Shown here: positions 40,540 to 49,413 of the stretch, piece after piece | Position numbering within the stretch: the stretch's first letter is position 1 | Layout: each line of letters starts with the position of its first letter | From: UBA1738 sp045580145 | GTDB taxonomy: Bacteria > Bacillota > Clostridia > UBA1381 | Reading direction: 5' to 3' | Length of the DNA: 64,000 nucleotides | Assembly: GCA_045580145.1 (NCBI GenBank) | Contig: JAZNNI010000093.1 | Span: 10,386 to 74,385, forward strand | Program-made: the position numbers and the translations under genes | Notes under the pieces: generated by a model | Told to the model about the DNA's origin: nothing | The model's input: only the letters and a program-made list of their open reading frames with translations | The model's database searches: none

Positions 40540-43500
40540 TCAGTCAAAAAGTGAAATCTGGTCTTTTTCGGGAAGATTAAGGCATCCCGCCTCTATCAGC
40601 ATATCAATAATCGTCTTTGTCGCGCCCGTGCGAATTCTGAACTCCTCAATAGTTTTAAACTCACCATCCTCACGTGCCTCAACGATTGCCTTTGCAGCAT
40701 TATCGCCCATTCCTGGGAAAGCATTTAAAGGAGGAAGTATTCCCTCCGGTGTTGGCAAAAACTTTGTCGCGTCCGACTTATAAAGGTCAATCGGGATAAA
40801 ACCCACACCTCTTGCATACATTTCAACACATATTTCAAGAATTGGAACAAGGTTTTCCTCCTTAGGCGAAATCGTACCACTATTTTTCTTTTCCTTTAAT
40901 TCCTCAATCGCCTGTCTTGCAACCCCTATACCCTTTGTCATAATCGACGCATCAAAGTCATCGGCACGCACCGAGAAATATGCAATATAGAACGCTTCAG
41001 GGTAATACACCTTAAAATATGCTATTCTGAATGCCATAGTAACATATGCTACAGCGTGTGCTTTCGGGAACATATACTTAATCTTTTTACAAGAATCCAT
41101 ATACCATTCCGGCACCCCTGCCGCTTTCATTGCTTCCTCGTCCTCTGGCTTTAAGCCCTTTCCTTTTCTTACTGCCTCCATTATCTTAAAGGCGTGACCT
41201 GCCTCAACTCCGCAGGCAATTAAGTAAATCATAATATCGTCTCTTGCACAAATTGAGTGTGAAAGGTCGCAAAGACCTTGCCTGATAAGCTCCTGTGCAT
41301 TACCGAGCCACACGTCTGTTCCGTGCGAAAGTCCTGAAATTCTGACAAGCTCAGAGAATTTCGTAGGCTTTGTATCCTCAAGCATCTGGCGCACAAACTT
41401 AGTACCAAATTCCGGTACTCCGTATGTTCCAAGCTCAGTTCCTATATCCTCACCATCTTTTATATTCAGTGCTTCATTTGATGTAAAGAGGCTCAGCGTT
41501 TTTGCATCACCCAAAGGAATAGTCTTTGCATCAAGTCCTGTTAAATCTTCAAGCATTCTAATTACCGTCGGGTCATCGTGACCAAGTTCGTCAAGCTTTA
41601 AGAGGTTCTGGTCAATAGAATGGTAGTCAAAATGTGTTGTTATTATCGTTGATTTTACGTCATCCGCCGGATGCTGCACAGGGCAAAATTCGTGAATATC
41701 GTTTGTGTATGGCACTACAATTATTCCGCCAGGGTGCTGTCCTGACGTTCTTTTTACTCCAACACAGCCCGCCGCCAGTCTCTTCATTTCTGCATTTCTT
41801 ATATGAATACCTCGCTCCTCAGCATATTTTTTAACATATCCAAAAGCTGTTTTTTCTGCAACTGTACCGATAGTTCCGGCTCTGAAAACGTGGCCTTCTC
41901 CAAAAAATGTTTCTGTGTACTTATGAATAGTTGGCTGATATTCTCCCGAAAAGTTAAGGTCAATATCTGGCTCTTTATCGCCTTTAAATCCAAGGAAGGT
42001 CTCAAAAGGAATATCGTGTCCGTCCTTTTTATATTCTGTCCCGCACTTCGGGCAAACCTTATCAGGAAGGTCACACCCCGAAATACCCGTATCACTTCCT
42101 ACAAGCTCAAAATTTTTACAATTCGGGCAAATATAATGTGCAGGAAGCGAGTTAACCTCTGTGATATCTGACAAAAAGGCAACAAAAGATGAGCCGACAG
42201 AACCTCTTGAACCTACCAGATATCCGTCGTCCAAAGATTTTCGCACAAGCTCCTGTGCAATCCTATACATAACTGAAAAGCCGTAAGTTGTAATAGAATA
42301 AAGCTCTTTATCAAGACGTGCCTGCACAACTTCGGGTAGCGGGTCGCCGTAGATTTCCTTAGCTTTTGCGAGTGAATCGTTTACAATGCCCTCCTTTGCT
42401 CCATCTACAACAGGTGGACATTTTGTAGTTGGAATAGGACGCACCTTTTCCACCATATCTGCAATCAGGTTTGTATTTTCAACAACCACCTCATATGCCT
42501 TTTCTTCGCCTAAATATGCAAACTCTTCAAGCATTTCCTCGGTGGTCCGAAAATATAGCGGTGCTTGATTGTCGGCATCCGAAAAGCCTTTATAGTTCAT
42601 AAGTATTTTTCGATAGCTCGCACCCTCTGGATCTAAAAAATGCACGTCACAGGTAGCAACAACTGGTTTTGCATACTTTTCACCGAGTGCTACTATCTGC
42701 CTGTTTAAATTCTTTAGGTCTTCATCCGTATTGATATCAGGAAATTCATCCGACAGCTTCATATAGGCATTATTGCCGATAGGCTGAATTTCCAGATAAT
42801 CATAAAATGAAACAATTTTTTCAATTTTCTCATCAGATGCTTTTTCAACAACAGCGCGGAAAAGTTCACCAGCCTCACAGGCAGAGCCAATAATTAAGCC
42901 ATCTCTTTTTTCCTCAATAAGACTCCTCGGAAGTCTCGGCGTCCTGTAAAAATAATCAAGATGCGATTTTGTCACCATTTCATAGATGTGCCTTATACCC
43001 TGAAGATTTTTAGCAAGCAAAATTATGTGGTTGGCTCTGTTCCTTTTCGCTGCACCACGCATATCAAAATCATTGTTCAGGCTCGATACCTGATTTTTCC
43101 CTTGCTGCCTCAACTCTTCGAGCATCTTAATAAAAATATCTGCAGTTGCCTTTGCATCATCAACTGCTCTATGGTGATTTTCAAGCACGATATTTAAATG
43201 CTTAGACAGATTATTAAGCTTATAGTTTCCTAAATCAGGATAAAGACACTTTGCAAGAATCAAGGTATCAAGATGTGCAAATGGGTACTCTAATTTACAC
43301 CTCTCTGCCGCCACCTTAATAAATCCTGTATCAAATTTTGCATTATGTGCAACAAGTACACATCCGCTGCAAAACTCAAAAAATTCAGGCAAAATCTCTT
43401 TTATTTCCGGTGCATCCTTAACCATATCGTCTGTAATTGATGTAAGCTCAACAATTTTTGGTGGTATAGGTCTTTTTGGATTTACAAAAGTCCCCCATTT

Positions 43501-44601
43501 TTCAGTTATCTCTCCATTTACAACCTTAACTGCACCAATCTCGGTAATTTCATCATTATCCTTGGAAAGTCCTGTGGTTTCGATGTCAAATACAACAAAG
43601 CTGCCATTCAAAGGCATATCGGTTTCACCCTCGGTAATTTTTGCGGTATCATCAACCAAATATCCTTCAACACCATAAATCACCTTAATCTTCTCATTAT
43701 CGCCCGAAGCTTTCAATGCATCAGGATATGACTGAACGACACCGTGGTCAGTAATCGCAATCGCCGAATGCCCCCACGATACCGCACGATTTATAAGCGC
43801 AGCTGCCGAAGATACAGCGTCCATCTGAGACATCTGTGTATGCAGATGTAGTTCTACCCTTTTTTTCTCGCTATTGTCCTGTTTTTCTTCAGGGGGTGCC
43901 GCATAGCAAACAGAGTTTGCCATTACTACAACCTCTTTTGCATAATCATTATATTGTGCCTTTCCCTTGATTGCTACGTATACGCCAGCCTTTAGTCCGC
44001 CTTTTTCTACACTTTTATTTACCTTACCAAAAGCCTTTTTGACTTCTTCAAATTTTTCTTCATTCTCTTCTTTTATCTCTATAAAAAACTGAACCGAAAT
44101 TGAATCCTCAAAATCAGTCACGTCAAGCATTACAAGATGAAATTCCTTGCCGCTTTTTTTACTTTTTATATCCTTTATTTCTGCGACAAAAACTGTACCC
44201 TCAAAGCAAACCACATCAGAATTTTCATTAATTGCCGAAATAGGCATAAGTTCAGAGCGTATGCTACTACCATAAATAACACCCTCCGAATGCGCCTTTC
44301 CCAAATCCCTGATTTCTCTTTTTGCTACCATTTTCGGTTTTATGTATGCCTTTGCTTCTTCTTCCGTATCAAAATCAGAGGCAAAATCCTCTGCCTCAAA
44401 TTTTCTTATCTCAATACGATTAAGATGAAGCTTCTTTGAAATCTGTTTTTCCAATTCCTCTTTCACTTCATCCGTAATATCCTCCTCCAAAAGAAGCTGA
44501 AGTTTCCTTAAATGCTTGGATATTTTCATTTTTTCTATATGCCTTCCGGCAAGCTCTGCATCCTTTATCCAGTTAAACACAGAACCAATACTTGGCTTCA
44601 T
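40540..44601 (-). CDS. polC: DNA polymerase III subunit alpha, Gram-positive type (PolC)
   Basis: PolC is the replicative polymerase of low-GC Gram-positives with its own proofreading exonuclease. The 1353-residue protein shows the order expected: N-terminal domains, OB fold (about 150-235), PHP domain (VELHLHTQMSQMDAVSSA), the inserted DnaQ-like exonuclease (VVFDIETTGLSKDNDEITEIG), the second PHP half, the palm with PDIDLNFSGEYQ, fingers with EDTKPTKFSELVRISGLSHG, and a C-terminal helix-hairpin-helix segment. A zinc motif CPNCKNFELVGS...CPKCG is present. Length is slightly below B. subtilis PolC (1437). It is transcribed alone. Confidence 0.97.
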   Translation of the reverse strand: MKPSIGSVFNWIKDAELAGRHIEKMKISKHLRKLQLLLEEDITDEVKEELEKQISKKLHLNRIEIRKFEAEDFASDFDTEEEAKAYIKPKMVAKREIRDLGKAHSEGVIYGSSIRSELMPISAINENSDVVCFEGTVFVAEIKDIKSKKSGKEFHLVMLDVTDFEDSISVQFFIEIKEENEEKFEEVKKAFGKVNKSVEKGGLKAGVYVAIKGKAQYNDYAKEVVVMANSVCYAAPPEEKQDNSEKKRVELHLHTQMSQMDAVSSAAALINRAVSWGHSAIAITDHGVVQSYPDALKASGDNEKIKVIYGVEGYLVDDTAKITEGETDMPLNGSFVVFDIETTGLSKDNDEITEIGAVKVVNGEITEKWGTFVNPKRPIPPKIVELTSITDDMVKDAPEIKEILPEFFEFCSGCVLVAHNAKFDTGFIKVAAERCKLEYPFAHLDTLILAKCLYPDLGNYKLNNLSKHLNIVLENHHRAVDDAKATADIFIKMLEELRQQGKNQVSSLNNDFDMRGAAKRNRANHIILLAKNLQGIRHIYEMVTKSHLDYFYRTPRLPRSLIEEKRDGLIIGSACEAGELFRAVVEKASDEKIEKIVSFYDYLEIQPIGNNAYMKLSDEFPDINTDEDLKNLNRQIVALGEKYAKPVVATCDVHFLDPEGASYRKILMNYKGFSDADNQAPLYFRTTEEMLEEFAYLGEEKAYEVVVENTNLIADMVEKVRPIPTTKCPPVVDGAKEGIVNDSLAKAKEIYGDPLPEVVQARLDKELYSITTYGFSVMYRIAQELVRKSLDDGYLVGSRGSVGSSFVAFLSDITEVNSLPAHYICPNCKNFELVGSDTGISGCDLPDKVCPKCGTEYKKDGHDIPFETFLGFKGDKEPDIDLNFSGEYQPTIHKYTETFFGEGHVFRAGTIGTVAEKTAFGYVKKYAEERGIHIRNAEMKRLAAGCVGVKRTSGQHPGGIIVVPYTNDIHEFCPVQHPADDVKSTIITTHFDYHSIDQNLLKLDELGHDDPTVIRMLEDLTGLDAKTIPLGDAKTLSLFTSNEALNIKDGEDIGTELGTYGVPEFGTKFVRQMLEDTKPTKFSELVRISGLSHGTDVWLGNAQELIRQGLCDLSHSICARDDIMIYLIACGVEAGHAFKIMEAVRKGKGLKPEDEEAMKAAGVPEWYMDSCKKIKYMFPKAHAVAYVTMAFRIAYFKVYYPEAFYIAYFSVRADDFDASIMTKGIGVARQAIEELKEKKNSGTISPKEENLVPILEICVEMYARGVGFIPIDLYKSDATKFLPTPEGILPPLNAFPGMGDNAAKAIVEAREDGEFKTIEEFRIRTGATKTIIDMLIEAGCLNLPEKDQISLFD

Positions 44602-44638
44602 TCTTTGTTAATTCCTTTCAAATTTCGATCATATGTAT

Positions 44639-44667
44639 ATTGTATACTTTTTTACTTTCAATTTCAA
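44639..44667 (-). promoter_or_regulatory. Promoter of polC
   Basis: On the minus strand TTGAAA (44662-44667), 17 bp, TACAAT (44639-44644), about 38 bases before the polC start. Confidence 0.68.
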
Positions 44668-44700
44668 GGGGTATAATTTTTTTAATATTGAAAAAATATA

Positions 44701-44729
44701 TTGACAAGCACCTCAAATTGTGCTATAAT
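44701..44729 (+). promoter_or_regulatory. Promoter of tRNA-Gly
   Basis: TTGACA (44701-44706), 17 bp, TATAAT (44724-44729), both full consensus, plus an extended TG. The tRNA starts 13 bases after the -10 hexamer. Confidence 0.9.
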
Positions 44730-44742
44730 ATCCATTGCAAAT

Positions 44743-44817
44743 GCGGGAGTGGCTCAGTGGTAGAGCGTCACCTTGCCAAGGTGAACGTCGCGAGTTCGAA
44801 TCTCGTCTTCCGCTCCA
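44743..44817 (+). tRNA. tRNA-Gly (anticodon GCC)
   Basis: The 75-base gene folds into a full cloverleaf. The acceptor stem GCGGGAG pairs with CTTCCGC with one G-U pair. The D arm holds AGTGGTAGA, the anticodon loop TTGCCAA has GCC at 44775-44777, and the T arm contains TTCGAAT. The discriminator is T and CCA is encoded (44815-44817). It is a single tRNA, with a consensus promoter before and a terminator directly after. Confidence 0.97.
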
Positions 44818-44849
44818 AAGGTTCTTGTTTTATACAAGAACCTTTTTTA
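44817..44849 (+). terminator. Terminator of tRNA-Gly
   Basis: A 12-bp stem, AAAGGTTCTTGT with complement (44817-44828 and 44834-44845), then TTTATTAT. The stem begins at the last base of the tRNA. Confidence 0.88.
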
Positions 44850-44854
44850 TTATA

Positions 44855-44882
44855 AAAAATGCGGTAGCATTTAAGCTACCGC
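44855..44882 (-). terminator. Terminator of the secreted protein pair
   Basis: GCGGTAGC and GCTACCGC (44861-44868 and 44875-44882) form an 8-bp GC-rich stem with a 6-base loop. On the minus strand it is followed by ATTTTTTATA. Confidence 0.72.
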
Positions 44883-44931
44883 CTATATTTTTGATATGTT
44901 CTCCTTATTTAGCTTTCTTTTCTTAACCTTT

Positions 44932-45978
44932 TTAAACTATTTCTAGTTTTTTTATAACGCTAAGGGGATAAAGTGTGTTTGAACTGTCCCATACAAAAAC
45001 TTTTATCTGTTTTGTTTTATCAGAAAGCGATGCTATATTATATTTAACGTTATTTACAACATCATTGATAGACATTACATCAACCAAAGTATTATCATCA
45101 TCGTAACAAGCCACAATCAACATACATTTCGATACCGCATTATTAATGCATATAAATTCCCTATTAATCGTCACATCGTATTTGCTTACTGTAAAAAACA
45201 CATTTTTTGAAGCAGTATTTGAAGCAGCATCTGTTGCAGTTATTGTTAAGGTATGTTTGCCTTCTAAAAGTCTTCCGCTCCTGTCTATCGCACCTTCGCT
45301 CCATAAATAACTTACATTCACCTCTCCACTGTCGTCTGTAGCATCTACATCGAGTCTTAGTTTAGTACCTACAGGAACATAAAATTCTTCAGTCTCCAGA
45401 CTTATAACAGGCGGGGTTATATCTCCCGACACTTCGGTTGTCACCACAGTTATACTGTCAACATAGAGATAAAAACTACCAACCGTCGAGTTTCTTAGTC
45501 CAAAACTGAATTGTTTTAAATATCCGTTTGAATCAGTTATGTTTTTTATATTTGAGAATGATATTTCTATCCATTCTTCGGTTGCAGACGGAGTAGAATT
45601 TATATGCCAACTGCCTCCTCCATTTGTCGTCATTCTTACAGCCTTTGTAGTTGCATGACAATATATTCGGAACTTAATCTCCTCTACATCTGATGCAATA
45701 TAATTTGACAAATCAACAGAAAAACCTATCGCGCCGGAGCCTTCTTGTGCAATTTTAAGAACATATCCCGAATACCCTGTCGGGACATTTGCATCAGCCG
45801 CTCCTGCTTCGTCGTACATTATAAAATCGTCATATCCGTAACCTTCCGCATTTCCGCCATATGGAATTTCATCCTGTCCCATATAATCATTATAATTATA
45901 GCTTGCACAGTTTGCAAAGTTCTGAAAAAATACAAAAGTAGAAATTATTGCAATCACAAAAAACAGTTTTTTATTCAT
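44932..45978 (-). CDS. Secreted Ig-like/beta-sandwich protein, unknown function
   Basis: The 348-residue protein has a signal peptide (cleavage near NCA, residue 24), with a Tyr/Asn/Gly-rich start of the mature protein. Residues about 50-185 look like a CBM-type jelly roll of the sort that binds carbohydrate or caps enzymes (IAQEGSGAIGFSVDLSNY, FYLYVDSITVV). From about 192, ITPPVISLETEEFYVPVGTKL opens a bacterial Ig/HYR-like domain that includes TLTITATDAASNTASK. The last 75 residues form a further beta-rich domain. No enzyme motif or cell-wall anchor is visible. It is translationally coupled to the phosphatase upstream (TGATATG). A carbohydrate-binding or adhesive role is inference only. Confidence 0.8.
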   Translation of the reverse strand: MNKKLFFVIAIISTFVFFQNFANCASYNYNDYMGQDEIPYGGNAEGYGYDDFIMYDEAGAADANVPTGYSGYVLKIAQEGSGAIGFSVDLSNYIASDVEEIKFRIYCHATTKAVRMTTNGGGSWHINSTPSATEEWIEISFSNIKNITDSNGYLKQFSFGLRNSTVGSFYLYVDSITVVTTEVSGDITPPVISLETEEFYVPVGTKLRLDVDATDDSGEVNVSYLWSEGAIDRSGRLLEGKHTLTITATDAASNTASKNVFFTVSKYDVTINREFICINNAVSKCMLIVACYDDDNTLVDVMSINDVVNNVKYNIASLSDKTKQIKVFVWDSSNTLYPLSVIKKLEIV

Positions 45979-45979
45979 A

Positions 45980-47119
45980 TCATTTTACCTCCTCAAGGAG
46001 AATGCTCTTAATTGATGCTATTTCCTCCTCTGTAACACCTATATCGAGCATAAATGCTTCAACATCCTCTGAAAAGGTTTCTTTGGGTGAATACCTTGAT
46101 ATTGAATTATAAGCATTCAGCATATTAGTATTCAGCATATAGTCTGCTGCAGCACCATCCTGACATCCTTTAGATGAAAAAAATGAAAGTTGATAGTCCA
46201 TCATTATTGTATTTTTATCAACACCTAACAACCCCTGAATCAACATAACTATCGTTCCGGTACGGTCTCTTCCGAGAGAACAATGTGCGTATATAGGATA
46301 ATTGTCAGGATCAGCAAATGTTTTTATTTCCGTTGCAAGAGCCTCTTGATATTCTTTTTCAAAAATCTGATGGTAATAAGGTCCATTCGCATTGATGTGC
46401 TTTACATCACTGCCAAAAGGTGACCCTCCCGCTGCTTCCGTAGAGCTTCGTATATCAAGGTCAGTTTTTATTCCCAGATCGCATATTGCAAATTCTCTAC
46501 CGGCATCCGTAATGTCATTCACCTTTGCACCACGATAGAATAAACCTTCCTTCATACGATAACCATTACCAGCCAACTTCCCTCCTGCATCTCTAGTATT
46601 GCTCACACCTTCAATATTAACAGTTCTTGGCGACGGTAAAACCTCAAACGAGAAGATTTTGCTTTCTTTTCGTTCTTCGTCTTTAACCATTTCAATTTGC
46701 CAGTAATATGTTGTTTCGGTAAACAAATCATCTAATGCAAGTTTTTCTGCATTTGTTATGTAGTACTTAGAATCGGACATATCAGATTTCTGTGAAAGTC
46801 TCACAATATAGTAATCAGCACCGCAGTCACTCCACTCTAATGAAATACTGTTCGGAGCAAATATATCTTTACTTTGATAATATTTGTCCGGAAATGACTT
46901 CGTATAATCATAAGAGCTGTAATACTCATACACCAAATCGTTTGCAAGGATAATTTGACTATGATTTTCCGGATTTATTGCCTGTATGCTTGTATCTGTA
47001 TTGTCCACCTTTATTAATGTGAAAGAATTTTCATTTGTTGCCACAACATCAATAGATATTGAACAAAAAAATACAAATAATGATATTAAAACACCTATTG
47101 CAACAATATTTATTTTCAT
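45980..47119 (-). CDS. Secreted tyrosine-protein phosphatase with Fn3-like domain
   Basis: The 379-residue protein has an N-terminal membrane/signal segment (about 5-27). An Fn3-like region follows (about 85-165: ISLEWSDCGADYYIVRLSQ, TTYYWQIEMVKD). The rest is a phosphatase domain of the Tyr_phosphatase3 (PtpB/LipA) type. The P-loop HCSLGRDRTG gives Cys280 and Arg286, and the upstream NTRDAGG and FYRGAKVNDIT motifs belong to the same family. Relatives such as M. tuberculosis PtpB and Listeria LipA act on phosphotyrosine and phosphoinositides outside the cell. Substrate here is unknown. It is the first gene of a two-gene unit. Confidence 0.88.
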   Translation of the reverse strand: MKINIVAIGVLISLFVFFCSISIDVVATNENSFTLIKVDNTDTSIQAINPENHSQIILANDLVYEYYSSYDYTKSFPDKYYQSKDIFAPNSISLEWSDCGADYYIVRLSQKSDMSDSKYYITNAEKLALDDLFTETTYYWQIEMVKDEERKESKIFSFEVLPSPRTVNIEGVSNTRDAGGKLAGNGYRMKEGLFYRGAKVNDITDAGREFAICDLGIKTDLDIRSSTEAAGGSPFGSDVKHINANGPYYHQIFEKEYQEALATEIKTFADPDNYPIYAHCSLGRDRTGTIVMLIQGLLGVDKNTIMMDYQLSFFSSKGCQDGAAADYMLNTNMLNAYNSISRYSPKETFSEDVEAFMLDIGVTEEEIASIKSILLEEVK

Positions 47120-47237
47120 AATTTACCTCTTTCATTTAAGACAAAAAACACCTTCATATCATAATTATACTTAATCTAAAAACAAAAAATAGATCATTTT
47201 GTTCATAAAATATTGCATTTTGTTCCAAGAACACAAA

Positions 47238-47263
47238 AAAAGGCTTGATTTCTCAAGCCTTTT
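47238..47263 (-). terminator. Terminator after the aldolase gene
   Basis: An 11-bp stem, AAAAGGCTTGA with complement (47238-47248 and 47253-47263), and 4-base loop, followed on the minus strand by TTTTTGTG. It is 4 bases from the stop codon. Confidence 0.88.
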
Positions 47264-47266
47264 CAA

Positions 47267-48232
47267 TTACTTTTTTTGAATAAGATGCACACCAAATCCA
47301 CCATATTCTTCTTCTAAATAGATGAATTTTCTTGTGCCGTCATCATTATATGTCGCACTTTCCATATTAAACTTGACACCACGCTTTGAAAGGTGATAAA
47401 CCGCACGGTCAACATTATTTGTAAGGATTGCGATATGTCCGCATTTTCCCGGTCCTTTAGCTTTCATAATCTCAAATTGAGAGCCGACAAACATTCCTTT
47501 ATCCGTTTCCCTTTCAATGTTCTTTCCTACAAGCATTGATAGCATATCAGCGGTTGTTTGGGCTTCGTTTGCATTTTCGTGATTTATTCCTATATGACCG
47601 ATTTCAAGTCCGAGCATCTTGTCAACCGACTGTTTGGTAAGCTTTGTAATCTCGTCCCAGTTATCATTATCTATATAGCTTTCCTTAACCATAAAGCTTC
47701 CGCCACAAGCAAGTATCTTCTTGTTTGCAAGATATTCATTCATATTGTCAAGGCTGACGCCGCCTGTAGGCATAAATTTAACGTCCCCATACGGAGCAGA
47801 CATTGCCTTAATTTTTTCAAGACCGCCGCTCTGTTCTGCAGGGAAGAATTTTACAACTTTAAGCCCAAGCTCAAGTGCTTGTTCAATTTCAGACGGAGTT
47901 GTGCAGCCTGGAAGCGGTGTTACCCCGTTGTCCAGACACCACTTTACAACCTTTGGATTAAATCCCGGACTTACAATAAATTTCGCACCCGCGTTCAACG
48001 CTCTTTGCGCCTGTTCAATAGTCAAAACTGTTCCTGCACCCACAAGCATTTCAGGATATGCATTTGTTATTGCACGGATTGCATCTTCTGCCGCATCAGT
48101 TCTAAATGTAACCTCAGCCGCACAAAGTCCTCCGTCAATCAGTGCCTTCGCAAGAGGAACCGCTTTTTCTGAATTATTTATTTTTATTACCGGAATAATT
48201 CCTATGTTTGAAATTTCACTTAAAATATTCAT
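47267..48232 (-). CDS. eda: KDPG/KHG aldolase fused to a VOC-like C-terminal domain
   Basis: Eda splits 2-keto-3-deoxy-6-phosphogluconate into pyruvate and glyceraldehyde-3-phosphate (or 4-hydroxy-2-oxoglutarate). Residues 1-205 form a class I aldolase barrel: EVTFRTDAAEDAI with the catalytic Glu, VGAGTVLTIEQA, and VVKFFPAEQSGG with the Schiff-base Lys. Residues about 210-321 are extra and resemble a glyoxalase/VOC fold: LGLEIGHIGINHENANEAQT at the start, CGHIAILTNNVDRAVYHL and YLEEEYGGFGVHLI at the end. The combined length of 321 residues is about 110 more than plain Eda. The ATG at 48232 follows GAGGTG; the longer frame has no site. It is 16 bases behind kdgK. Confidence 0.92.
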   Translation of the reverse strand: MNILSEISNIGIIPVIKINNSEKAVPLAKALIDGGLCAAEVTFRTDAAEDAIRAITNAYPEMLVGAGTVLTIEQAQRALNAGAKFIVSPGFNPKVVKWCLDNGVTPLPGCTTPSEIEQALELGLKVVKFFPAEQSGGLEKIKAMSAPYGDVKFMPTGGVSLDNMNEYLANKKILACGGSFMVKESYIDNDNWDEITKLTKQSVDKMLGLEIGHIGINHENANEAQTTADMLSMLVGKNIERETDKGMFVGSQFEIMKAKGPGKCGHIAILTNNVDRAVYHLSKRGVKFNMESATYNDDGTRKFIYLEEEYGGFGVHLIQKK

Positions 48233-48248
48233 ATTTTTCACCTCATAA

Positions 48249-49280
48249 TTATCTCTGAACACGACCGCTGCCGTCTCCGCCAACAAGATTGTCAACCTCG
48301 CTTCTTGTGACAATATTCATATCTCCCGGAATAGTGTGCTTGAGTGCAGATGCTGCAACACCAAACTCAAGTGCATCCTTAAAGTTTTTACCGTCGAGCA
48401 TTCTGCAGATAACACCACCTGCAAAGCTGTCACCACCGCCTACGCGGTCAATAATAGGGCTTATTCTATATTCTTTTGAGTGATAGAATTCTTTTGTATC
48501 TCTTGAATAAATGCAGGCTGACCAGCCATTGTCAGATGCTGAGTGTGATACTCTGAGAGAAGAAATCACATATTCAAAATTGAATTTTTCCACCATCTGC
48601 TCAAATATGCTCTTATATCCTGCAAGCTCAAGCTCTCCGCTTGTAACGTCTGTATCACCCGGTTTAAAGCCAAGTACCTTTTCCGCATCCTCTTCATTTC
48701 CAATACAAACGTCAACATATTTCATAAGATTTGTCATAACACGCTGAGCTTTTTCGCTTGACCAAAGTTTCTTTCTAAAATTAAGGTCACATGATACCTT
48801 AACACCTTTTGCCTTTGCCGCCTTTAATGCTGCTTCTGTAAGCTCTGCTGCACTATCTGAAACAGCAGGAGTAATTCCTGTGAAATGGAACCAGTCACAG
48901 CCGTCAAAAATCTTATCAAAATCAAAATCAGATATAGCAGCTGTTGCTATTGATGAATTTGCTCTGTCGTAAACAACATTTGATGCACGCATTGATGCAC
49001 CTGTTTCAAGGAAATATATTCCAAGTCTATCTCCGCCTCTTGCGATATTATCGGTCTTTACGTTCATCTTGCGAAGAGCTGCAACTGCTGAGTCACCAAT
49101 AGGATTTTCAGGAACCTTTGTCACAAACTCTGCATTATGTCCGTAGTTTGCAAGAGAAACTGCCACGTTTGCTTCTCCTCCACCATAGCAAACCTCAAAC
49201 TTATTTGCCTGCAAAAATCTTTGATGATTTTCTGTCGATAAGCGAAGCATAATTTCGCCCATTGTTACCACTTTTGCCAT
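48249..49280 (-). CDS. kdgK: 2-dehydro-3-deoxygluconokinase (PfkB family)
   Basis: Converts KDG, the end product of pectin/uronate breakdown, to KDPG, which the next gene product cleaves. The 343-residue ribokinase-type protein has GEIMLRLSTENHQRF at the N-terminus, CYGGGEANVAVSLANYG, and the catalytic DRVGGGDSFAGG with the general-base Asp near residue 282. The CDLNFRKKLW segment is typical of the KdgK subgroup. Upstream is a divergent AraC gene and a long inverted repeat. The pair with eda gives the final two steps of the modified Entner-Doudoroff route. Another sugar acid kinase is possible. Confidence 0.9.
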   Translation of the reverse strand: MAKVVTMGEIMLRLSTENHQRFLQANKFEVCYGGGEANVAVSLANYGHNAEFVTKVPENPIGDSAVAALRKMNVKTDNIARGGDRLGIYFLETGASMRASNVVYDRANSSIATAAISDFDFDKIFDGCDWFHFTGITPAVSDSAAELTEAALKAAKAKGVKVSCDLNFRKKLWSSEKAQRVMTNLMKYVDVCIGNEEDAEKVLGFKPGDTDVTSGELELAGYKSIFEQMVEKFNFEYVISSLRVSHSASDNGWSACIYSRDTKEFYHSKEYRISPIIDRVGGGDSFAGGVICRMLDGKNFKDALEFGVAASALKHTIPGDMNIVTRSEVDNLVGGDGSGRVQR

Positions 49281-49300
49281 TTTTATTCCTCCTTTTTATA

Positions 49301-49390
49301 ATAATATATTTGACATATTATTTTCTTTATTATATAATAGCCATAGATTGTTTTCATCAATTATCTTACTGAATATGTCAAATATATTAT
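49301..49390. repeat. 19-bp perfect inverted repeat, arms 52 bases apart
   Basis: The arms 49301-49319 and 49372-49390 are exact reverse complements (ATAATATATTTGACATATT). The left arm contains the -35 of the AraC promoter; the right arm lies in that gene's leader and presents the same TTGACA on the minus strand. The arms lie between kdgK and its divergent regulator, which suggests a pair of operator sites. Confidence 0.8.
49310..49338 (+). promoter_or_regulatory. Consensus promoter toward the AraC gene, overlapping the kdgK promoter
   Basis: TTGACA (49310-49315), 17 bp, TATAAT (49333-49338) on the plus strand. On the minus strand TTGATG, 18 bp, TATATA covers the same -10 region and is the best candidate for kdgK. 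The two promoters would compete. Confidence 0.7.
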
Positions 49391-49413
49391 GATTTTATTT
49401 GAGAGGTTTTAAT

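Noticed and set aside
48232..48313. Longer N-terminus of the aldolase frame starting at 48313.
   Set aside because: The extra 27 residues are not Eda-like, overlap the end of kdgK, and GAGGTG precedes the internal ATG at 48232.
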